NCBI GenBank assembly: GCA_028690445.1
Contig: JAQVBE010000006.1
Span: 62,001 to 126,000, forward strand
Reading direction: 5' to 3'
Length of the DNA stretch: 64,000 nt
Source: Aliarcobacter sp.
GTDB lineage: Bacteria > Campylobacterota > Campylobacteria > Campylobacterales > Arcobacteraceae
The notes beneath the pieces were generated by a model. That model was not told where the DNA came from, searched no databases, and was given only the letters and a program-made list of their open reading frames with translations. Shown here one piece after another: positions 50,485 to 59,636 of the stretch (position 1 is the stretch's first letter; each line of letters starts with the position of its first letter). Both the position numbers and the translations under genes were made by a program.

Positions 50485-51846
50485 TTGATAACTCTAAAAG
50501 AAGCACTAAGTTTAGCTAGTGATGATATAATAAAATTAAGAGATGATTTAAATCAAAAAATAAGAGAAAACAACATAGGTGCCTATGTTGAACAACTAAC
50601 TTCAACAGATATTTCAACTTCAGGAATGGGTATTCCAATAGCTATTAAAGATAATATAAATGTAAAAAATTGGGAAATCACTTGTTCTAGTAATATTTTA
50701 AAAGGTTATATTTCACCATATAATGCAACTGTAATTAATAATTTAGAAAAAGCTGGTTTATCTCCATTTGGTAGAACAAATATGGATGAATTTGCAATGG
50801 GAAGTTCAACTGAATCTTCTTGTTATGGAAAAACATTAAATCCAATTGATAATGAAAAAGTTCCAGGAGGAAGTAGTGGTGGTTCAGCTGCTGCTGTTGC
50901 TGCTGGAATTGCTATTGCTGCACTTGGAACTGATACAGGTGGAAGTATTAGACAACCAGCTGCTTATTGTGGTTGTGTTGGAATGAAACCAACTTATGGA
51001 AGAGTTTCAAGATATGGAATAACTGCTTATTCTTCATCTTTAGATCAATGTGGACCAATAACACAAAATGTTGAAGATGCTGCTATTTTATATGACATTA
51101 TAAGTGGATATGATCCATTGGATTCAACTTCTGCAAATGTGGATTATGAAGCGGTTACTCCAAAACTTAACCCAAATAAAAAATTAACAATAGCTGTTAT
51201 TGATAACTTTGTATCACAAGCAAGTCCAGCTATTCAAAAAGGTTTTGAAAAAGCAGTTAAGGCTTTAGAAGAGGCTGGTCACAAAATAATTCATAAAAAT
51301 ATGTTAGACACAGATAAGATTGTATCAACCTATTATATCGTGGCAACTGCTGAAGCATCTGCAAACTTAGCAAGATTTGATGGTGTTAGATTTGGAAATA
51401 GAAAAGGTGATGCTGGACTTAAAGATATGTATCTTCAAACAAAATCACAAGGGTTTGGATCAGAAGTACAAAAAAGAATTATGTTAGGTTCTTTTGTATT
51501 AAGTTCTGGATATTATGATGCATATTATATAAAAGCTCAAAAAGTTAGACATTTAATAAAAAATGAATATTCTACTATTTTTGCTGAAGCTGATTTAATT
51601 TTATCTCCAGTTGCTCCGACAACTGCTCCAAAATTCGGTTCATTTAAAACTTCTTTAGAAATGTATTTAAGTGATATTTATACAATTTCTATAAATCTTG
51701 CAGGACTTCCTGCTATTTCGTTGCCTGTTGATAAAGATGAAGATGGAATGCCAGTCAGTTTTCAATTTATTGCAAAAGCGTATGATGAACAAACATTATT
51801 TGACGGTGCTTTATCTTTAGAAAAAGCTATAAATTATATTAAATAA
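50485..51846 (+). CDS. gatA: Asp-tRNA(Asn)/Glu-tRNA(Gln) amidotransferase subunit A
   Basis: Amidase signature PGGSSGGSAAAVAAGIA...GTDTGGSIRQPAAYCG. Confidence 0.97.
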   Translation: MITLKEALSLASDDIIKLRDDLNQKIRENNIGAYVEQLTSTDISTSGMGIPIAIKDNINVKNWEITCSSNILKGYISPYNATVINNLEKAGLSPFGRTNMDEFAMGSSTESSCYGKTLNPIDNEKVPGGSSGGSAAAVAAGIAIAALGTDTGGSIRQPAAYCGCVGMKPTYGRVSRYGITAYSSSLDQCGPITQNVEDAAILYDIISGYDPLDSTSANVDYEAVTPKLNPNKKLTIAVIDNFVSQASPAIQKGFEKAVKALEEAGHKIIHKNMLDTDKIVSTYYIVATAEASANLARFDGVRFGNRKGDAGLKDMYLQTKSQGFGSEVQKRIMLGSFVLSSGYYDAYYIKAQKVRHLIKNEYSTIFAEADLILSPVAPTTAPKFGSFKTSLEMYLSDIYTISINLAGLPAISLPVDKDEDGMPVSFQFIAKAYDEQTLFDGALSLEKAINYIK

Positions 51847-51853
51847 ATATTAA

Positions 51854-53311
<1,458 letters not shown>

Positions 53312-53340
53312 AAAAAGAGGTTTATTAACCTCTTTTTATT
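53312..53340 (+). terminator. Terminator after guaB
   Basis: aaaaagaggtt-tatt-aacctctttttatt. Confidence 0.85.
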
Positions 53341-53833
53341 AAATAATAACTTCACCTTTTGGTGTATTTCTTACTTCATCTATTTTAAAACAATCATTCG
53401 CGATATTTCTTGAACTTGTATCTTGATATTGGCTTACAATTTTATGAATTGTTTTTAATTCATCTTTTGAGAATATTGATTCATCAAACTCTTCTTCCAT
53501 TTTTATAAAATTTAATTCGATAAATTTTTCTTTTTCTATAACTTCAATATCTAAATAATCTAATAATTCTTGCATTAAAAAGATTCTTTCATCATCTTCT
53601 TCTAAATCTTCTTCATTTGCAACTATATCAAAAAGTTCGCTAATTATGACAGGTTCAGGATGTCTTGCTCCTTTTATATAAGTTTCATTAAATATTTTAT
53701 TTGCACAAAATTTTTGATGATTAAAATCCATTAAAAAAAGCATAATTGCTACTTTTTTATCATTCAAGTGTTTTACTTGTTTATGTAGCATATATAAAAT
53801 TACATTTGCTACTTTTGTCATATCTATAGTCAA
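53339..53833 (-). CDS. Panacea/SocA-like (DUF4065-like) protein
   Basis: KVANVILYMLHKQVKHLNDKKVAIMLFLMDFNHQKFCANKIFNETYIKGARHPEPVI; C-terminal ELKTIHKIVSQYQDTSSRNIANDCF. Confidence 0.55.
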   Translation of the reverse strand: MTIDMTKVANVILYMLHKQVKHLNDKKVAIMLFLMDFNHQKFCANKIFNETYIKGARHPEPVIISELFDIVANEEDLEEDDERIFLMQELLDYLDIEVIEKEKFIELNFIKMEEEFDESIFSKDELKTIHKIVSQYQDTSSRNIANDCFKIDEVRNTPKGEVII

Positions 53834-53913
53834 TATTTTTCCTTTGTTTAGTAAGGGGAAGTATATAATATTAAAAATAAATATTTTGTTTAATTTTTGT
53901 TTTATTATATTAT

Positions 53914-54042
53914 TTAAATTTTAATCAAATAATCTAAATCCTTAATAGTAACAATACTTTCATTATCAAGTTTTTTTCTAAGTCTATACACTATATTTCT
54001 AATAGTATTTTCATCAACTAATCCTTCAAAAACATTATTTTC
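53914..54042 (-). pseudogene. C-terminal winged-helix fragment of an OmpR-type response regulator
   Basis: Minus-strand frame ENNVFEGLVDENTIRNIVYRLRKKLDNESIVTIKDLDYLIKI*. Confidence 0.6.
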
Positions 54043-54112
54043 AAAAAATTTAGGAAGAAATAAAGTAGTTATTTATGATGAATTTGATGAATTTATAAAA
54101 ACTGTAGAATAA
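54041..54112 (+). pseudogene. C-terminal fragment of a GGDEF-domain gene
   Basis: SKNLGRNKVVIYDEFDEFIKTVE*, resembling the 'AKxxGRNxVVxY' end of GGDEF domains. Confidence 0.45.
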
Positions 54113-54113
54113 T

Positions 54114-54614
54114 TTATTTCACTGTTTTCATCAAAATATCACGATAGTGATTTAACTCTTTCATTTTTACATCATCACCATTGTTTATATCAGGATGATA
54201 TTTATGTGCTAATTCTTTATATCTTTTTTTTATCTCTTCTTTTGAAGGAGAGTGTGTAAATCCAAAAAAATCTTTTGCTTTTTGAACTTCATCAACCCTA
54301 GGAGCATTTGCAAAACCTTTAAAATCAGATTGATTAAAATTTCTAAATTCATTAAAATTGAAATTTTGCCCATTTTGAAATTGAGAACTATCAAATTTAA
54401 AACTAAAACTATTTGCTCTCATTTTTTTCTTGAAGTTATAAATTAAAAAAACAATAATTACAAAGAAAATTCCTACTATCATCAAAAAAGTTCCAAAATT
54501 TGTAAATATTAAATAAAAAATAAAAAATAAAATAGCTAATCTAACTAATCTATTAAAAATATAAATAATTGTATTACTGTACATAAAAACTATCCTTTTA
54601 AATAAAGGGTGCAT
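54114..54614 (-). CDS. Membrane-anchored J-domain protein (C-terminal J domain)
   Basis: Two TM segments; KDFFGFTHSPSKEEIKKRYKELAHKYHPDIN with HPD motif. Confidence 0.9.
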   Translation of the reverse strand: MHPLFKRIVFMYSNTIIYIFNRLVRLAILFFIFYLIFTNFGTFLMIVGIFFVIIVFLIYNFKKKMRANSFSFKFDSSQFQNGQNFNFNEFRNFNQSDFKGFANAPRVDEVQKAKDFFGFTHSPSKEEIKKRYKELAHKYHPDINNGDDVKMKELNHYRDILMKTVK

Positions 54615-54754
54615 TATATAATTGTTTAGTGAATAAGTAAATTAAGGAATTATAAAACTTTAATAAAGAAGTTTCTATCCAAAAAGAGTTATCATGATTT
54701 AACATCTCCTTTGAGATATTAAATCATATGATTCTATTAATATTTTAGGATTGC

Positions 54755-55327
54755 TTATAGTGCGTGGTGTTGAGTATGCTCTTCTTCCCCTTCCGCAAAT
54801 TTAAAAAATTTAACATAAGCCTCAATATATTCTCTTCCAGCTTTGACATCGTTAATATCATAATCTTTCAATGCAAGAACACGCTCAAATTTTTTATTAA
54901 GCTCAAAAGATTTTTCTTTTTCTATCATATTTTTTAAAGGTGAGAGATTCCCGACCTCAATACTTTTATCCGCAGCTAATACTTTTTTATCAATAGTTGT
55001 TCCCGATTCTTTCAAACCCGTAAATGGTGCATTTTCTGCTATTCTATGGACTCTAACTAACGTTTCAAGAAAAAGTTTTTCAGCCACTACTTTTGCCTCT
55101 GGACTTAAATCTCTAACTTTCATACTATCTTTAAATACATTCTTAATTTCATTTTCATCTTTTAGTTGAACCCACTTCAAAGCATAGTTGACATTATTGT
55201 TTTCCATTGCTTTCTTCCCATCCGCTACAGTTGGTCCATCCATCGTGTCACAATGAGCACTAACTGAAGTAGGTATAGTAGCCATAATGCCTATTGCTGT
55301 TGCAATGCTTAATATTATTTTTTTCAT
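54755..55327 (-). CDS. DUF6448-like secreted protein with predicted mature N-terminus HCDTMDGP
   Basis: Signal peptide MKKIILSIATAIGIMATIPTSVSA then HCDTMDGPTVADGKKAMENNNVNYALKWV; His-containing C-terminus EEHTQHHAL. Confidence 0.7.
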   Translation of the reverse strand: MKKIILSIATAIGIMATIPTSVSAHCDTMDGPTVADGKKAMENNNVNYALKWVQLKDENEIKNVFKDSMKVRDLSPEAKVVAEKLFLETLVRVHRIAENAPFTGLKESGTTIDKKVLAADKSIEVGNLSPLKNMIEKEKSFELNKKFERVLALKDYDINDVKAGREYIEAYVKFFKFAEGEEEHTQHHAL

Positions 55328-55537
55328 TTTTCTTATTCCTTACTTATAAATATTTTTCAAAAATTGAAATTATTAATTAACATATTTTTTGTTTTAAGTT
55401 TTTAATAATTATTTATGAAGTTTCAGTCTAATTTAACTGATAAAAAAAGTCATTGATTAAAATCAAGTTTGGTTCTTGGCTAAGTTTTTGCAATGGTACC
55501 AAAAGTGACACATGCCTTAAATATAGAATAACGTTAA

Positions 55538-55600
55538 GATGTGGCAAAAGATTTAGGAGTATCTCTTGCTACATTCTATAGATAGATTTCTGATAGATAA
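55538..55600 (+). pseudogene. Remnant of the HTH of a serine resolvase/recombinase
   Basis: DVAKDLGVSLATFYR*ISDR* (TAG where Trp is usual). Confidence 0.5.
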
Positions 55601-55619
55601 TATTAAATTATTTATATTT

Positions 55620-56729
55620 TTATAAAAAATGTTTTAAACCAGAATATCCTATATAAAAACCTAAACATAAAATAAGCCCTCCAGAAAAATATGGTGCTTT
55701 TCTTACAATATTTCCAAATCCAGTAAACTTTTTTGACATATATTTTGTACTTAAAGCAGCAATTACACCAGTTGCAACAAGAGTTAATGCAAGACCTATA
55801 CTAAAACCTAAAACTAAAGTAGCACCCATTGCTACTTTTTTAAGTTGTAAGCAAAGTAAAAGTACTGTAATTGTTGCAGGACAAGGAATAAGACCTCCTG
55901 TTAAACCAAAAAGTAGTACTTGAGTATTTGTAACTTCTTTATTTGCAAATCGTTTTTTTATATCATTTGCATGGGCTAATTCATGGGCATCTTGATATTC
56001 AGTAGAATCAATATCTAATCCTTCTACTTCATCATGTAAATGTTCATGAGAATGTTCTTCAAATTCAATTTGATAAGTATATATTTCATTATTATTAGTA
56101 ATAAAAATTTCTGCTTTGAATTCATGTGGTTCAGGAATTTCATCAATTGATTCTAAAAAATTATCTTTTTTTATAAATAAGAATTTTTGAATTTCATTGT
56201 TATCTCTTTTAGTTTCAATACTAAATATAGTTTCTTCTAATTTTATTTCATTAGAAATTAATCTGAATTTTGGAGCTTGTCCTTCTTCAAATATTGAAAG
56301 ATTAATAACTCCGATTTTTGTTTCGATTTTAAAATCTTCACTATGATGATGGTGATTATTATCATGATGATGCTCATGAGTACAACAATGTTCATTTTTA
56401 TATGTCTGTCTAATCATCCATAAAGCAATTCCTAAAATAATAACAGCTGAGATAACTTGTAAATATGGCTCAATTACTTCATTACTATATGCTGCACCAA
56501 AATATAATCCTGTTAATGCAATAATCCAAACAACAGCTGTATGTGAAATAGTCGCCGCAACTCCTAACATTATAGCTTGAGCAACAGTTCCTTTTATTGC
56601 AATAATAAAAGAAGCCATCATCGTTTTTGAATGACCTGGTTCTAATCCATGTAAAGCACCTAACATAATAGCACTAATCATCAAAAGCCAAATATTAGCT
56701 CCTTGTGTAATAAGTGTGGTTATATCCAT
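55620..56729 (-). CDS. RcnA/NicO-family nickel/cobalt exporter with inserted soluble domain
   Basis: MLGALHGLEPGHSKTMMASFIIAIKGT; His-rich CCTHEHHHDNNHHHHSED; GGLIPCPATITVLL. Confidence 0.92.
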   Translation of the reverse strand: MDITTLITQGANIWLLMISAIMLGALHGLEPGHSKTMMASFIIAIKGTVAQAIMLGVAATISHTAVVWIIALTGLYFGAAYSNEVIEPYLQVISAVIILGIALWMIRQTYKNEHCCTHEHHHDNNHHHHSEDFKIETKIGVINLSIFEEGQAPKFRLISNEIKLEETIFSIETKRDNNEIQKFLFIKKDNFLESIDEIPEPHEFKAEIFITNNNEIYTYQIEFEEHSHEHLHDEVEGLDIDSTEYQDAHELAHANDIKKRFANKEVTNTQVLLFGLTGGLIPCPATITVLLLCLQLKKVAMGATLVLGFSIGLALTLVATGVIAALSTKYMSKKFTGFGNIVRKAPYFSGGLILCLGFYIGYSGLKHFL

Positions 56730-56739
56730 TTTCTATTCC

Positions 56740-57009
56740 TTATAAATATTTTGTAATTTCTTTAAATTCTTCTAATATTTCATTATAGTTTAAACTACCA
56801 TCTTTTACTGCGTCATCTAAACAGTGATTAATATGGTCATGTATTAGAAGTTTTTTTGCATTACTTATTGCTTTTTCAACAGCATGTAATTGTTGAGCTA
56901 TTTCAGAACAAGAACGCTCTTCTTCAATCATAGTAATAACACTTTTTAAATGTCCATTAGCTCTTTTTAATCGTTTTGATATATCATCATGTGATGTATG
57001 TTTTGACAT
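56740..57009 (-). CDS. RcnR/CsoR family metal-sensing repressor
   Basis: MSKHTSHDDISKRLKRANGHLKSVITMIEEERSCSEIAQQLHAVEKAISNAKKLLIHDHINHCL. Confidence 0.93.
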   Translation of the reverse strand: MSKHTSHDDISKRLKRANGHLKSVITMIEEERSCSEIAQQLHAVEKAISNAKKLLIHDHINHCLDDAVKDGSLNYNEILEEFKEITKYL

Positions 57010-57013
57010 ATTT

Positions 57014-57034
57014 ATATCCTCTATAGGGGGATAT
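57014..57034. promoter_or_regulatory. Candidate RcnR operator
   Basis: ATATCC-tctataggg-GGATAT dyad containing a G5 tract, directly upstream of the rcnR start codon. Confidence 0.55.
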
Positions 57035-57087
57035 GAAATACTACAAAATAGTTAATTAATATATACTTATTACCTATAATTTTAAAT

Positions 57088-57106
57088 TGTCAAGTCAATC
57101 TTGACA
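57088..57106. promoter_or_regulatory. Perfect dyad TGTCAAG-N5-CTTGACA next to the P-type ATPase remnant
   Basis: Read directly; possible plus-strand promoter TTGTCA-19 bp-TATATA overlapping it. Confidence 0.3.
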
Positions 57107-57112
57107 GTTTTT

Positions 57113-57736
57113 ATATAAAATTCCAACCAATTGATCCAAAACTTATCACAAAACATGAAGAGTTAAGCGGATTAGGAATCATTGCAACAATTGATAATAA
57201 AGAAATTTTAATAGGAAATAAAAAACTTCTTTCAAAGTTTAATATTCAAATTGATAAGATAGAAGAAAAACAAAGTGCTATTTTTATGGCTATTGATAAT
57301 AAATTTGCTGGATATTATTATAAATGATATTATAAAAATGGAAGCAAAAGAGATTATTAATGAACTTAAAAAACTAGATATTTCTAAAACTTATATGCTA
57401 ACAGGAGATAAAAAAGAGGTTGTTTTAGATGTTGGAAATAAATTAGGAATTGATGTAATAAGATATGAACTTTTACCACAAGAAAAATTAACTTATTTTG
57501 AACAAATAAAAAAAGAGACTAATCAAATAATAGCATTTATTGGTGATGGAATCAATGATGCTCCTATTTTAGCAAATGCTGATGTTAGTTTTGCAATGGG
57601 AAGTGATTTAGCAGTAAAATCTGCTGATATTATTCTTTTGAATGATAATATACAATCTATTTTTAATTCTATGAGAATTCTTAGATACTATAAAACAGTA
57701 ATTAAAATCAATATTATAAGTAAAAATAATAGATAA
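57113..57736 (+). pseudogene. Heavy-metal P-type ATPase remnant (P/N-domain region only, frameshifted)
   Basis: HEELSGLGIIATIDNKEILIGNKKLLSKFNIQ...FAGYYYK* then, in another frame, INDIIKMEAKEIINELKKLDISKTYMLTGDKKEV...FIGDGINDAPILANADVSFAMG; no HMA, TM or DKTGT regions. Confidence 0.88.
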
Positions 57737-57804
57737 ATTATTCAAAAAATTTTTAATAATTGTAATGATAGAATGCCGAAAATTTATATAAAAAGAGTTT
57801 ATTT

Positions 57805-58728
57805 ATGCAAGAGTTAGATAGTCAATTCGAAATAGAAGAATCAGAGATTTCTCAAAAAGATAAGAAAAAAGCAACTACAAGTATTTGGGTAAGTGCTTTT
57901 GTAAATTTATGTTTAGCAATAGTTCAGATAATCATAGGTATTTTTTCACATTCTCAAGGTTTAGTGGCAGATGGTATTCACTCATTATCTGATTTAGGAG
58001 CTGATTTTGTAGCTTTAGTTGCAACATGGAAAAGTAAACAAGCAGCTGATACAACTTATCATTATGGATATAAACGTTATGAAAATTTAGCTTCTTTGAT
58101 ATTAGGAGCTTTACTTTTGGTTGTTGGTATTGGTATGTTGTGGTCAGCTGTTCAAAAACTTCAAAATCCAGAATCAATTCCAACTGTTCAAACAATTGCT
58201 TTATGGACAGCTTTAGGTGCTTTAGTTGCTAAAGAGTTATTGTTTAGATATATGCTAGCAATTGCTAAACTTGTAAAATCAAGTATGTTAATTACAAATG
58301 CTTGGCATGCACGTTCAGATGCTGCTTCATCATTAATAGTAGCTATTGGTATTCTTGGAAATATTTTAGGATTTCCTATTTTGGATCCAATTGCTGCACT
58401 TATTGTTGGATTTGTAGTTGGTAAAATGGGATGGAAATTTATGTGGGATGCAACTCAAGATTTATTAGACAGATCGGTAAGTTATGAAGAAGTAGAGGCT
58501 ATAGGTAAAGAAATAGGCGAAACAGAAGGTGTAATTGGTTTTCATGAACTAAAAACAAGAAAAACAGGAGATATGATTTTAGCTGATGTTCATTTAGAAA
58601 TAGATGCAACTATCACGGTTGCACAAGGACATGAGATTGCAAAAAGAGTAAAACAAAATGTTATGTCTAAACATTCGGTGCTTTATATAATGGTTCATGT
58701 TGACCCTGTTTATATTAATAATAATTAA
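57805..58728 (+). CDS. Cation diffusion facilitator (FieF/CzcD-like) exporter
   Basis: GLVADGIHSLSDLGADFVAL, AWHARSDAASS, LLDRSVSYEEVEAI. Confidence 0.95.
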   Translation: MQELDSQFEIEESEISQKDKKKATTSIWVSAFVNLCLAIVQIIIGIFSHSQGLVADGIHSLSDLGADFVALVATWKSKQAADTTYHYGYKRYENLASLILGALLLVVGIGMLWSAVQKLQNPESIPTVQTIALWTALGALVAKELLFRYMLAIAKLVKSSMLITNAWHARSDAASSLIVAIGILGNILGFPILDPIAALIVGFVVGKMGWKFMWDATQDLLDRSVSYEEVEAIGKEIGETEGVIGFHELKTRKTGDMILADVHLEIDATITVAQGHEIAKRVKQNVMSKHSVLYIMVHVDPVYINNN

Positions 58729-59092
58729 AATAAAGCTATGTCTCGACATGAGGGGTTTAAAAGTTTTATAAAGAAAATGTTCAGAAGAGGTTCGCGGCCT
58801 CTTCTAATATTATAAGATAATAAAGATACTTAAGAAGGAGAACAAAAACTTAAACTCTTTATTTATAAGTTAATTATAAACACATACAATAAACCAAACA
58901 TTTACAAATAATATATAAAAAGTTAACAAGAAAAAATCATATAGAACAATTATCAATTAAGTCTTATTTTTGGATTTAGTATGTATAAATTATATGAAAT
59001 TAGTTAAAAATTAAATGATAAAAGAGATTGATAATAATCAAGAAACTTTAACAAATTATAAAGTACAATATTCAAAAAGATTGGAGAATCAA

Positions 59093-59305
59093 ATGTTTCA
59101 TATACCTAATGGTATGGAGTTAGTGATTATAGCTTTACTAATTTTAGTTTTATTTGGTGGTAAAAAGATACCAGAATTTGCAAAAGGTTTAGGTTATGGA
59201 ATTAAGAATTTCAAAAATGCTTTAAATGAACATGATGAAACTAACAAAACAGAAGAAGTAAAAACAACTATTTTAAAGGTAGATGAGAAAATTAGGGACT
59301 GTTAG
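59093..59305 (+). CDS. TatA/E-like protein, C-terminus truncated by an IS end
   Basis: MFHIPNGMELVIIALLILVLFGGKKIPEFAKGLGYGIKNFKNAL; stop codon lies inside the putative IS256 terminal repeat. Confidence 0.75.
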   Translation: MFHIPNGMELVIIALLILVLFGGKKIPEFAKGLGYGIKNFKNALNEHDETNKTEEVKTTILKVDEKIRDC

Positions 59306-59560
59306 AAATTCCGTGTCAATCAGATAAAATAATATCAAGGATTGACAATGGAAGAGCAAATTGAATTTGATTTTAATGAAATATTAAATCAATTTAGAAA
59401 TGGTAAAAAACTAACAGGTAAAGATGGACTTTTAGCTCCACTTATCAAATATGTATTTAATGTAAATCTTTCACAAAAAGGTTCATATAATTATATTTTA
59501 ACTTTTAATCATAATGTTTGTGTAGCACAAACAAAAAGAGGAAGTTTTAATTTAAATTAA
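59295..59560 (+). mobile_element. IS256-family remnant (left end + N-terminal transposase fragment)
   Basis: gggactgttagaaattccgtgtcaatc IS256-like end; transposase N-terminus FNEILNQFRNGKKLTGKDGLLAPLIKY then GSFNLN after an internal deletion. Confidence 0.75.
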
Positions 59561-59636
59561 ATCCTTAAGGTTAATAAAATTCTTTATACATTCATTCTTT
59601 ATATAAATAGTAATATCCTCAATATGAATAGAAGGC

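Noticed and set aside
58783-58805. Hairpin agaagagg-ttcgcgg-cctcttct as terminator or attachment site
   Set aside because: Good stem but no T-run after it and no matching repeat found; left unassigned
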